A DNA stretch of 64,000 nucleotides from Desulfovibrio intestinalis (lineage in GTDB: Bacteria > Desulfobacterota > Desulfovibrionia > Desulfovibrionales > Desulfovibrionaceae), in contig NZ_JACHGO010000002.1 in the NCBI RefSeq assembly GCF_014202345.1, positions 1-64,000 on the forward strand, given 5' to 3'. The position numbers and the translations under genes are program-made. Shown here piece by piece: positions 41,005 through 49,688 of this stretch. Under the pieces are notes generated by a model that saw nothing but the letters and a program-made list of their open reading frames with translations, did no database searches and was not told the DNA's origin. The number at the start of each line of letters is the position of its first letter. Within the stretch, counting starts at the first letter, position 1.

Positions 41005-41646
41005 CTACTGGCAGCTTGCACCGGGGCTTTTGCCAGCGCCTTTGCTTGCTCCCTTGTTGGCGTCGATGGAGCAGGCCTTGCCAAGACCGCATGAGGCTCC
41101 CTTCTGGTTCCAGGGTGCGCGCATGAGCAGAAGCGCCATGCCGCACCAGTTGGTGATGCCTGAAAAAACCTGGCCCACACCAACAAACAGCGCACCAAGG
41201 AAGAACGCCGGATGGACGAGAAGCCCCAGCAGGGTGAAAAACAGTGTGAGCGCGCCTGCCACAAACCGTACCTGACGGTCCAGCGAAGGCGAAGATGCGG
41301 CTGTTTTGGGCTGGCCTTCGCCTACCGTGGCAAAACCTTCTTCCTGGCAGGCAATGATGCCGCCCTCAATAACGCGCACATCGGTGAAGCCCGATTCGGC
41401 AAATTTGGCGGCGGCGGTTTTGGCGCGTGCTCCGCTGCGGCACAAGACAAGAATGGGGGTGTCTTCAAGGGCGCCACTGCGCAGGGCTGTATCGTGGGGG
41501 TCAAGCTCCGTCACCGGGGCAAGAGCCGTGGGAGAGGCAAGGCGCTTTTCAGAATATTCCATTGGAGTGCGCACATCCACAATGAGGGCCTGTTTCAGGT
41601 CCACACCGTGTAATTCTCTGGCGCTGATGCTTTGTACAGAAGACAT
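41005..41646 (-). CDS. rhodanese-domain membrane protein (YgaP-like)
   Basis: The 213-residue protein has an N-terminal rhodanese domain (about 5-105) with the active-site loop CRSGARA. Two membrane helices follow (FVAGALTLFFTLLGLLVHPA and ALFVGVGQVFSGITNWCGMA), the DUF2892 arrangement of YgaP. A Cys-containing Gly/Ser/Lys-rich tail ends the protein. It should carry sulfane sulfur at the inner membrane. It heads a two-gene unit with the MBL-fold protein. The ATG has an aaggag site. Confidence 0.88.
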   Translation of the reverse strand: MSSVQSISARELHGVDLKQALIVDVRTPMEYSEKRLASPTALAPVTELDPHDTALRSGALEDTPILVLCRSGARAKTAAAKFAESGFTDVRVIEGGIIACQEEGFATVGEGQPKTAASSPSLDRQVRFVAGALTLFFTLLGLLVHPAFFLGALFVGVGQVFSGITNWCGMALLLMRAPWNQKGASCGLGKACSIDANKGASKGAGKSPGASCQ

Positions 41647-42173
41647 ATCATCTCCTTTGACAGAAGTTTGCCGGGATGTATGTGGCGTGAATCGCGGGGG
41701 GATAAAGCCCGCGCAATGCGGGTATGGGTTGAAGGAGGTATCCCTTCTTAAATATAGTGATATAGTTTACGCAGGAATGCAACAACGGCACGGTCTCTTC
41801 ATTTGCGAAGCGTTCCGTGCCGTTGTGTGAAAGGCTACAGCATTGATGTAATACAATGATTGAAGGCGGGCATGTCTGACGGTTCCGTCAGTGCTGGGTA
41901 TCTCAAGCCAAAACTGCGTTTATGCTAGGGGCTGTTTTTAAATAACTCTTTTGTCCAACTGTCTGCGTCAAAAGGCCATTTTTACACCAGTCATGTACCG
42001 TGAGAGTACATTTCTTCCGTAAAAAAGGCCTTTTTCCTTGCCCTTGGCGCAAAATTATTTATTTAGAAACAGTCCCTAAAGCAGGGTAACTTTGAGAATT
42101 ATATTTTCAAAGTTCAAGACATATGCTTCAGGTCATAGGGCAAGATATGACGCTGAGTGCTGGGCTATACTGA
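41647..42173. other. control region of the rhodanese operon and hairpin element
   Basis: No gene is seen. Upstream of the rhodanese gene lie an inverted repeat gaaggaggtatcccttc (41731-41747) and an A/T-rich tract aatatagtgatatag just behind it. A hairpin caacggcacgg/ccgtgccgttg (41783-41825) follows. The right part is repeat element C. Confidence 0.55.
41926..42079. repeat. hairpin repeat element, copy C
   Basis: This element of about 154 bp has inverted ends (taggggctgtttttaaataa and ttatttagaaacagtcccta). The inner block contains ggccatttttacaccagtca then aaaaaaggcc. It shares the same order of motifs with copy A at 38986. Confidence 0.78.
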
Positions 42174-43433
42174 TTACAGCTCTGCATTTTGTTTGCGCTC
42201 ACGCAGGGACATACGGAGCCTGTCGGCCAGCATGCAACAGCCGCACAGGCCTACGGAAATGGCAGTGGCCGTAAATACGCCCCTGTAGCCAAAGCCCGCG
42301 TCGACCACCATGCCGCCAATAAGGGGGGCCAGCATGCCGCTTGCGTCAAATGTTGCCATCATGACGTTGGAGTTGATGGAGCGTGTGTCTGGGGTGGAGC
42401 GGTCATACACAGCGGCGGCCAGCAGGGGATAGAGCAAGCCGAGGCCAAGACCATACAGGCATGTAAGGGGCACAAAGGCCCACAGGGGCCCCCAGGCCAG
42501 CCCGAGCATGCAGAAGGTCAGCACCAGACTGCAAAGAAGCGTTACCCGGTATCTGGGCAGGGTATCCAGCCTGTTGCTGCCAGCAAGACGCACCAGAATG
42601 ATGGTCAGGGTGTAAATGGAGAAAAACCATGCCGGGTGCGCGCCCGTGACAGAACACAAGCCCTTGATGAAAAAAATGGCCAGTATGGTCATGATGCTGA
42701 AGGTCAGGCAGGCCATATACACAAAGAACAGGCCGGAATGGCTTACGGATTGCCACAAGGCACGTCGCGACAGGCCTCCGCCATCTTCGGAGGGCATTTC
42801 CGGCGTTCTCAGCCGGGGGGCCAAAGGAATGAGCATGAGCAGAGAAGGTATACCCAGCAGGGCCGAGATGGCGAAAAGCCCGGCTTCACCGCCCAGCAGG
42901 GGCAGTATGGGCTCTGCAGCAGCCGGAATGATGGAATAGGGCAGCAGCATGGTGAGAGAAAAGATGGCGAAGCCGCGCGCGCTTTGCCCCTTGGGGATGC
43001 AGCTCACCAGCACCGCTACTGTGCAGCTTGAAAAAACAGCCAGAGCAATGCCCTGCACAATGCGCAACACCCATATCAGACCGATAGCGTGCGGGCCTCC
43101 CACATAGGTGTATGCCAGCATGACGCAGCTTGAAATGACAATGGATATAGCCATTGCCAGCAGTTTTCCGCGTCGCAGCAGATACACGCTGGCCAGAGGA
43201 CGAAACAGCAGAACCATAGCAAACATCGAAGACAACAACACGCCGCGCCAGTTGGGGCTGATGGTCATTGTCTCCAGCCACTGCTCGAAGCAGTAGAACA
43301 CTGCAATAAAGCTGTTGCAGAACATTGTCATGCAAAACAGCAAAATAAAATCACGACTGAGAAGTGTTTGCGGCGGCTCTGGCGATGCAGGGCGGCCTAC
43401 GGGTGCAACAGGTGAAGCGGCAACGGACGGCAT
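42174..43433 (-). CDS. MFS transporter
   Basis: The 419-residue permease of the major facilitator superfamily has 12 predicted helices and a central cytoplasmic loop near residue 210 (PRLRTPEMPSEDGGG). The loop 2-3 region RPLASVYLLRRGK matches the family's basic motif. The N-terminal 25 residues are Pro/Ala-rich and cytoplasmic. Substrate cannot be told. It lies behind the PEP-synthase-like gene on the same strand with a 73-bp gap, so it may be cotranscribed with it. Confidence 0.87.
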   Translation of the reverse strand: MPSVAASPVAPVGRPASPEPPQTLLSRDFILLFCMTMFCNSFIAVFYCFEQWLETMTISPNWRGVLLSSMFAMVLLFRPLASVYLLRRGKLLAMAISIVISSCVMLAYTYVGGPHAIGLIWVLRIVQGIALAVFSSCTVAVLVSCIPKGQSARGFAIFSLTMLLPYSIIPAAAEPILPLLGGEAGLFAISALLGIPSLLMLIPLAPRLRTPEMPSEDGGGLSRRALWQSVSHSGLFFVYMACLTFSIMTILAIFFIKGLCSVTGAHPAWFFSIYTLTIILVRLAGSNRLDTLPRYRVTLLCSLVLTFCMLGLAWGPLWAFVPLTCLYGLGLGLLYPLLAAAVYDRSTPDTRSINSNVMMATFDASGMLAPLIGGMVVDAGFGYRGVFTATAISVGLCGCCMLADRLRMSLRERKQNAEL

Positions 43434-43506
43434 GGGGCCTCAACAACGTTATGCCGCAGCCGTTGCAATCACATGCTGCCAACGGCTGCTTCGGATGAAG
43501 CTGCGG

Positions 43507-46068
43507 CTAATGATACTCGCCCTTGAGGAACTTGTCGGCACAGGCTGCTACAGCTGCCTCGTTGACCATAAGCATATCCATCTGGCGAGTCATGATAAGC
43601 AGACGCCCCAGTTGATCCAGCCGGGTACACAACTCGGACTTGGGATATTTCTGGTAGCGTGCTCGTATCCTATCACCCGTGAGTTCAACGGTAAAGCCGA
43701 GTTCTTTGAGTATAAGGCCAATGCAGCGTACCCGGCGTACTCGTTGCGCATCACTGGCGGCTCCGCCTGCAAATTCAAAGCGTATGTAGTTTTTGCTCAG
43801 CGAGTCGCCGCACCACGTATCGAGAATGGCGTAGTGATACCCAACGCGAGATGAAAAATTGAGATAACGGTCTGAAATAATGGCATAGCTGCGTTGCCCG
43901 AAGCGTGAGCTGCCCTCCTGGTTGCCGCCAATGACGCTCTGACCCATAACTGAAAGAAAGCCGCGCATATTCACCGGGCGCGGCCCCCGCGCCTGCACTG
44001 CAGGGTTGAGCATGCCGTCTAGAACTTTCCGAAAGGGCACGCTTGTGACGTCATCGGGGTGAACCCGGCGGGATTCCGGGTTACGCAGCCCGCCGCCAAG
44101 GTCAATGATATGAAGATCCAGCGGAATGGAGCTGACAAGCTCACTGGCAACGCCCGCGCTGTTGTCAGTGACACTGTCGGATATTTTGAACATCTCCGTA
44201 TAGCTCATTTCGTGGGCGTAGCGCATGACGTCGTGCAGGGAAGTACAGTGTTCAGGGGTAAAGGTGTCGGCTCTGGGGTCTACCAGATGCAGGGGCAGAA
44301 TATAGGGGGCCACACGCCGTAACAGCATAAGGGCCGGGCTGTCTGTTCTGGCCTGGGGGCGGGTCAGCCGCAAGGCCAGCAGTTCCGGTACTTCGCCGTC
44401 AAAAATTCTGCCCAACAGGGCGTCTACCGTGACAATCTGCCCCGGAGCGAGCACTCCGGTAACGCCGGGTATGTTCATAAGCGTCGGCACGCCAAATTCA
44501 CGGCATATGGAGGCCATATGCCCGGTGAGGCTGCCAGTCTGGGCAATAATGGCAGAAGCGCGGCGCATGGCCGACATGGCGCTGGGTGAGGAGTGGTCCA
44601 TAAGCATGACCGCGCCTTCGGGAAAGTGGGTGATGTCTTCGCCGTCGCCCACAAATACCACTGGCCCGCAGCCCACGCCTCTGGCTGCCACGTCCGCGCC
44701 GGAGAGCAGGGGACGCAGATGCCCCAGAATGGGCGCGGTTTTTTCTTCGGCCATGCTGTCCAGCCCCATTGGCCGCGTTTGCAGCAGGACGATCTGGTCG
44801 TCCTCGTCCACGGCCCATTCCATATCCTGCGGATACTGGTAGTGGCGTTCCAGTTCCATGACCATATTGGCAAGCTGGCGCACCTGCTCGTCACTGAGGC
44901 ACGGCACATCTTGCAGGTCTTCCGGCACGGGGGTCAGTTCGCTGTCCACTCCTGTTTGGGTGCGCACCAGCCGCAGGCGCACAGCCTTGTGGGCAATGGC
45001 TGCCTTGGTAATTTTGCCTGTGGCGCGCGATACAAGCCATTGGTCGGGTGTGCCGGAACCGTCCACAACCATTTCGCCCAAGCCCCACAAGCCATTGATG
45101 ACGATACTGTTGGAGCGCAGATCCACCGGGTGGCGTGAAAAAGCCACGCCTGCGGCGCGGGAGCGCACCATTTCCACACAGCACAGGCCCATGCCTGTGG
45201 CGTCAAGGGCGTAGCCGTGCCCGGCGCGGTAAGCCAGCGCGCGCGGCGAAAAAAGACTGGCCACCACGGTTTTGAAGGCTGCTATCAGGTCGTTGCGGGT
45301 AACGCCGAGCAAACTGCGGTATTGCCCGGCAAAGGACTGCACGCCGTCTTCGGCAATGGCGCTGGAGCGCAGGGCCACCACTACTTGAGGGTCGTTGCCA
45401 TAGGCCAGATCCCACGCCTTGAGCAGGGCTTTTTCAACTTCAACAGGCACAGGGGCGTCGCAGATGAGCTGCTCCACCTGCCGGGAGACGGTATTGATGC
45501 TTTCCGTTTTTTCTGGATCCAAGGAACGCAGCAGGGAGTACATGCTCTTGAAAAGCCCCGGCGTGCGCAAAAGAAAAATGCTTCCGGCCTTGATGGTGAT
45601 GGCGAAACCGCGCGGTACGGGCATGTCCAGCATATTGCGCAGTTCGCCCAGGTTGGCGTTCTTGCCGCCCACACTGTAGGCCATGCTTGCGTCCACCTCT
45701 CTGAGGTCGAGAGTAAGCGTGGGCACGTCGCCGCTGGCGCGCTGATCCAATTCTTTTTCGATGCGCTTGGCTATGCTTTGCACAGCTGCGTTCAAGCCTT
45801 CATGACGCTGGCTGGAAATATCGTTGAGCGTTGTCGCCATGCGGTCACAGCGAAAAATGGCTCTGCGGGCTTCCTTACGCACCTGGCTGGTTTCCATATG
45901 GCGCTCGCCCTGTTGGGTGGCGTTGAGGTTTGCCAGAATGCCCGCCAAATCCGCATTGGCCTGTAAAAGTTCCTTGAATGAAGCATAGCGCCTGTGGAAA
46001 GCGGTCATGGCCTGTTCGCGTGAGATGCGCGGCTTACGGCCAAAAAGTTTTTTGAGCTTACTGACCAC
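43507..46068 (-). CDS. PEP-synthase-like phosphotransferase lacking a recognisable PEP-binding barrel
   Basis: The 853-residue protein has a basic coiled N-terminus (1-90). A PPDK/PpsA-type ATP-binding domain follows (about 100-450: GGKNANLGELRNM, VVALRSSAIAEDGVQSFAGQ, VLLQTRPMG). A swivelling phosphohistidine domain carries GSLTGHMASICREFGVPTL (about 510-525, with the His kept). The last 270 residues do not show the PEP/pyruvate TIM-barrel motifs of PpsA. The acceptor may therefore not be pyruvate, as in rifampin phosphotransferases. The start is GTG 46068 after aggggtg. It follows the sigma-54 regulator gene on the same strand by about 35 bp. Confidence 0.8.
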   Translation of the reverse strand: MVSKLKKLFGRKPRISREQAMTAFHRRYASFKELLQANADLAGILANLNATQQGERHMETSQVRKEARRAIFRCDRMATTLNDISSQRHEGLNAAVQSIAKRIEKELDQRASGDVPTLTLDLREVDASMAYSVGGKNANLGELRNMLDMPVPRGFAITIKAGSIFLLRTPGLFKSMYSLLRSLDPEKTESINTVSRQVEQLICDAPVPVEVEKALLKAWDLAYGNDPQVVVALRSSAIAEDGVQSFAGQYRSLLGVTRNDLIAAFKTVVASLFSPRALAYRAGHGYALDATGMGLCCVEMVRSRAAGVAFSRHPVDLRSNSIVINGLWGLGEMVVDGSGTPDQWLVSRATGKITKAAIAHKAVRLRLVRTQTGVDSELTPVPEDLQDVPCLSDEQVRQLANMVMELERHYQYPQDMEWAVDEDDQIVLLQTRPMGLDSMAEEKTAPILGHLRPLLSGADVAARGVGCGPVVFVGDGEDITHFPEGAVMLMDHSSPSAMSAMRRASAIIAQTGSLTGHMASICREFGVPTLMNIPGVTGVLAPGQIVTVDALLGRIFDGEVPELLALRLTRPQARTDSPALMLLRRVAPYILPLHLVDPRADTFTPEHCTSLHDVMRYAHEMSYTEMFKISDSVTDNSAGVASELVSSIPLDLHIIDLGGGLRNPESRRVHPDDVTSVPFRKVLDGMLNPAVQARGPRPVNMRGFLSVMGQSVIGGNQEGSSRFGQRSYAIISDRYLNFSSRVGYHYAILDTWCGDSLSKNYIRFEFAGGAASDAQRVRRVRCIGLILKELGFTVELTGDRIRARYQKYPKSELCTRLDQLGRLLIMTRQMDMLMVNEAAVAACADKFLKGEYH

Positions 46069-46102
46069 AATAACACCCCTGTATGCTGTTTTTACGCGTT
46101 TA

Positions 46103-49100
46103 TCAGCCCCTGTAGAAAGCCCTGCCGGCCACAACCACATAGCGCTGGGCCGGACCGCGGCCCTCCTTGCGAACAAGCCCCATCTGCACAAAGAGTTGCA
46201 AGTCGTATTGCGCAGTACGCATAGAAATATCTTTGCCAAGCATTTGCTGGTATTCCTGACGGCTTATGCTGCCCATAGCTTCAAGCCGGGGCCACATGGC
46301 GGCCTGCCGGTGATTGAGGCGAACAGTGTCTGCATTCACCGTGCTACTGCCGCCATTGCCATTGGCCGTAGAGGCGGCGGCTTCTGAAGCAGCCCCAGTG
46401 AATGCCGCAGGCGCGCGGGTTTGCCCAGATTCAAACCCTGGTTCCAGCCCAGATACATGCCCAGATACATGCCGAGGTTCCAGCCCGGATTCCTGATCGG
46501 AGCCAGGGGCGTAAAGCGGTACCTGCCGTGACGGATTGTCAGATGTGGTGGTGCTTGAGGCCGCTGCATCAGCGTCCGTTAGGGACGAGGCTTCCTGCCC
46601 GGGAGGGGAGGCTGCGGAAAATGCGCTGGCAGCCTGATTTTTCCCGGAAGTGGGCGTTCTTTGGGTATTATCTTCAGTTTCTGGCCGTGCGCCGTTCTTT
46701 TTCTCAGCACGGCTGCTGGCTGCCGCGTCTGCTTTGGAATCCTGCATATCGGCGCTGGCTTTGCCTGTTGCCTTTTCGCGTCCTTCCTGTGCCGTGGATT
46801 CATTGCCTTGCGTTTGCTGTTTTGACGCATCCTCGCTGGCCCCATTGGAAGCCACCGGGCCCAGCTGAATATTTTCGGCATAAAGAATGTTTTCTTCGCA
46901 AAACGTCAGCGCGCGGGTAAGCGTGTTTTTCAGTTCGCGCACATTTCCCGGCCATGCATAGGCCATAAGTTTGGCCAGAGCCCCCCGGCTGATCTGGGGC
47001 ATTTGCATTGTACTGGACGCTTTAAAACCCTTGGCTGCTCTTGAAGGCGCATTTTGCGCAGAATTTGGATTTTCCACATCCGTTTCAACCTCTGCGCCCA
47101 CTTCTTCAGCCTTGGCTCTGGCTTTCACGGCTTCTGTCAGAAAGTATACGGTAAGAGAAGGAATGTCGGTCTTTCTTTCCCGCAGCGGCGGCGTGTGGAT
47201 GGTAATCACCGCAAGGCGGTAATAAAGATCTTCGCGAAAGGAACCCTCGCGGGCGTCTTCCAGCAGGGAGGCGTTAGTGGCAGCCACGATACGCGTATCA
47301 AAGGGAACTTCCTGATCGCTGCCCAATGGTCTGATGCGCCGGGTGGACAAGGCGCGCAGCAGCGCCTGCTGCACCTTGGGCGCTGCGTTGCCCACTTCGT
47401 CCAGCATAAGGGTGCCGCCTTCAGCAGCAAGAAACGCGCCTTTGCGGGCCTGCCGGGCTTCGGTGAACGCTCCTTTCACATGGCCGAACAGGGTGTCCAT
47501 AAGCAGGTTTTCATCAAGGGCGCCGCAGTTGATGGTTATGAAGGGGCCGGAACTGCGGGCGCTCAGGCGGTGTATGGCCTCGGATACCAGCTCTTTGCCA
47601 GTGCCAGTTTCGCCAATGATGAGGACGTCGGCCAGGACTTGAGAGGCTTTGCGCACCTGGTCGCAGAGGGTCTGCATGGCTGAGGACGTACCCACCAGTC
47701 CGCTGGCAGGCAGGTCTTCGGGATGGGGCAGGTCTGGCACAGGTTCGCGCTGCCACTGAGCGTCTTGGAGGGCTTCGTGGCTGCGGCGCTGAATTTTTGC
47801 CTGCCGCAAACGGCCCAGCAGGGTGTTGATGTCGAATTTTACCCCTTCCAGCTCCTTGGGCATGGGCGGCAGATCAAGGTCGTCGGAGCCTCCGGTGATA
47901 TTGCGCTTGTGCAGTGCGCGGCCCAGCATATTGAGCGACTTGCCCATCTGGTGCGCCAGCCACCACAAACTTAAGGCCAAAAGAATCATGCCCCCCAGAA
48001 AACTGACGGTGTATATGCCCATAACCTGCATGCCGGTGCGGGTGGTGGTGAAGCTGGTGTCCAGTACGGCAAGGCCGCCAAGAACCACTGGTTCGCCGCC
48101 CGCGCCGGGTTTGAAGCTCACGGGCACATAGCTCACCCTTTCGACCCGCATTTGCCCGTTGCTCCACACCGTACTGCTTTCAGTCATGGGCAGCTGGTTG
48201 GCTTGCCCTGCCTGCACATCGGCAACCATGCTCCAGTAGTTTATGTGCTCGGGGCTGGGGCGGAAGGCCATGCTGAATCCCGGGCGGCCATAATCCCCCC
48301 AGAATCCCGCGCGCACGGCATCATTGCCCAGGCTTTTTCCAGCCAGGGCCGCATCGGGCGTTTCTGACTGAAAAAGCATCCAGCCTTCCCTGTCGAAAAA
48401 CAGGCTGCGCACACGGGTATCCGCGCCAGATGCGGCAATGGGGGCGTCGGGAGACGAATAGCGCGACACGATGTCCCGCAGGTCTTTCATGTCCAGAGAT
48501 AAAAGAAGGTAGCCAGTAAAATTGCCTTCCCTGTCATGCACGGCCGTAAAAAATCGCAAGACGTGCAGAGACAGACTTTGAAGGGATTTGTTGACCGGCA
48601 CCATCGAGTACACGGCTTCCATAGGCTGGCCCACATTGACATAGCCCGGCTTCTGTTCGCCGCCCAGATTGTGGAAAGGGCTTGAAGGGCTGTCCAGGGC
48701 AACATGCATGGGCACATTGATGATCTGGCTGTCATGACTGAGTAAAAGGTAGCGGTTTTCGGGGGCCAAACCGACGTACGCCACTTCACGGTAGTGCAGC
48801 CCGTTGGCCTTGGCGCGAAACTCCATTCTGTGCTTCATGTCCTCCGGGTCCATAGACCCGGCGGCCAGAATAAGCAGTTGGTTGCGCGTTTCTGCCAGGG
48901 CCTGCTCAAGAGCCAGCCTCATGCCCTGAGCCTGAAGTTGCGCGTTGCGCGCTATTGCACGATTGACGATGTGCTCAATGCTGCTGCCAGTGGCAACAAA
49001 GATGAGAAGCAGCACGACGGTCAGCAGGGGGATCCCCAGCATGAGCATGCGGCTGACAAGGCTCCTGTTCATGAAAAACGAGGTAATGTCCAAGGTGCTC

Positions 49101-49129
49101 CCACCGGGAAGCGTTCTGTAGAAGCGCAT
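46103..49129 (-). CDS. membrane-anchored sigma-54-dependent regulator with atypical GAFTEA loop
   Basis: The 1008-residue protein has a membrane helix (about 29-50) and a periplasmic Cache-like sensor (to about 370). A second helix follows (GIYTVSFLGGMILLALSLWW), then an AAA+ domain starting near 478 with Walker A GETGTGKE. The sigma-54 contact loop reads GAFTEA instead of GAFTGA (about 551). Later come AWPGNVREL, a low-complexity acidic/Ser-rich linker (about 760-930) and a C-terminal winged helix (SRQEYQQMLGKDISMRTAQY) instead of the usual Fis-type HTH. It combines sensing and activation in one chain. The divergent operon at 49375 has a perfect -24/-12 promoter and is the likely target. ATG 49129 follows aggggg. 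Confidence 0.85.
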   Translation of the reverse strand: MRFYRTLPGGSTLDITSFFMNRSLVSRMLMLGIPLLTVVLLLIFVATGSSIEHIVNRAIARNAQLQAQGMRLALEQALAETRNQLLILAAGSMDPEDMKHRMEFRAKANGLHYREVAYVGLAPENRYLLLSHDSQIINVPMHVALDSPSSPFHNLGGEQKPGYVNVGQPMEAVYSMVPVNKSLQSLSLHVLRFFTAVHDREGNFTGYLLLSLDMKDLRDIVSRYSSPDAPIAASGADTRVRSLFFDREGWMLFQSETPDAALAGKSLGNDAVRAGFWGDYGRPGFSMAFRPSPEHINYWSMVADVQAGQANQLPMTESSTVWSNGQMRVERVSYVPVSFKPGAGGEPVVLGGLAVLDTSFTTTRTGMQVMGIYTVSFLGGMILLALSLWWLAHQMGKSLNMLGRALHKRNITGGSDDLDLPPMPKELEGVKFDINTLLGRLRQAKIQRRSHEALQDAQWQREPVPDLPHPEDLPASGLVGTSSAMQTLCDQVRKASQVLADVLIIGETGTGKELVSEAIHRLSARSSGPFITINCGALDENLLMDTLFGHVKGAFTEARQARKGAFLAAEGGTLMLDEVGNAAPKVQQALLRALSTRRIRPLGSDQEVPFDTRIVAATNASLLEDAREGSFREDLYYRLAVITIHTPPLRERKTDIPSLTVYFLTEAVKARAKAEEVGAEVETDVENPNSAQNAPSRAAKGFKASSTMQMPQISRGALAKLMAYAWPGNVRELKNTLTRALTFCEENILYAENIQLGPVASNGASEDASKQQTQGNESTAQEGREKATGKASADMQDSKADAAASSRAEKKNGARPETEDNTQRTPTSGKNQAASAFSAASPPGQEASSLTDADAAASSTTTSDNPSRQVPLYAPGSDQESGLEPRHVSGHVSGLEPGFESGQTRAPAAFTGAASEAAASTANGNGGSSTVNADTVRLNHRQAAMWPRLEAMGSISRQEYQQMLGKDISMRTAQYDLQLFVQMGLVRKEGRGPAQRYVVVAGRAFYRG

Positions 49130-49147
49130 TTGAGACCCCCTCTACGG

Positions 49148-49165
49148 TTGCGCAAAAAAGCGCAA
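49148..49165. promoter_or_regulatory. inverted repeat, candidate upstream activator site
   Basis: ttgcgc and gcgcaa arms with a six-A spacer lie between the divergent regulator and operon, 96 bp upstream of the -24 element. This is a normal distance for binding of a sigma-54 activator. Related tttgcg/gcgcaa pieces recur up to 49220. Confidence 0.5.
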
Positions 49166-49260
49166 TCTTTGAGTCGACTATAGGGGCATTGCGAAAATCA
49201 GGCAAGATATTTCGCGCAAACTTGGAGAAAAAACGGCAAAATTCGGCAAATATCATGCAA

Positions 49261-49276
49261 TGGCACAGTGATTGCT
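49261..49276 (+). promoter_or_regulatory. sigma-54 (-24/-12) promoter
   Basis: TGGCAC (49261-49266) and TTGCT (49272-49276) are spaced exactly as in the consensus TGGCACN5TTGCW, with GG and GC 10 bp apart. The promoter precedes the 49375 gene by about 100 bp and points into the operon. Confidence 0.85.
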
Positions 49277-49374
49277 ATCTTTTTCACATTCACTGCGTGA
49301 CAGTCGGTGTGGGCCCGGTGTGGGAACCGCCGAAGAGAGTCCAGATAGGGAACTCAAACAGAGTGGAGGAGTTT

Positions 49375-49677
49375 ATGAAAAAGATGCGCAAGCTCATGAC
49401 CTGGCTGGCAGGCTGCGCGCTCATGCTCGCTGCCATGCCCGGACTGGCCCTGGCAGCTGGCGGCAAGGCTTCGGCGGTGGTCATTGTGGCCGACACGCGC
49501 AAGCTGGACGGCATCTTGTACTGGTGGGCCGAAATGTACAATGAAAGCCATCTGTTTTTCGCCATCCTGACCATGCTCATCATCCCCATAGTGGGTTGTA
49601 TTCTTGGCTGGCTGGCTGACATCGTCATGACGCATATCGGCATTGACCTCAAGAACCGCGAACTGGCCGAAAAGTAA
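49375..49677 (+). CDS. small exported or membrane protein, first gene of the sigma-54 operon
   Basis: The protein has 100 residues. A cleavable signal (KLMTWLAGCALMLAAMPGLALA) is followed by a short periplasmic part with YWWAEMYNESHLFF. A C-terminal membrane helix (AILTMLIIPIVGCILGWLADI) leads to a charged end. ATG 49375 follows gtggagg. The family is not recognised. It directly precedes the TauE-type exporter by 12 bp, so it may be an accessory subunit of it. Confidence 0.75.
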   Translation: MKKMRKLMTWLAGCALMLAAMPGLALAAGGKASAVVIVADTRKLDGILYWWAEMYNESHLFFAILTMLIIPIVGCILGWLADIVMTHIGIDLKNRELAEK

Positions 49678-49688
49678 GGGGGCACAGT

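Noticed and set aside
42189..43031. 280-residue Gln/His/Gly-rich plus-strand frame opposite the MFS gene
   Set aside because: Composition is that of an antisense reading of a membrane protein gene. No start signal is seen.
46440..46500. Short tandem repeats in the sigma-54 regulator as a phase-variation tract
   Set aside because: The units (around ccagatacatgcc and ggttccagccc) are imperfect and few. They encode a low-complexity linker and show no sign of slippage hot-spot length.
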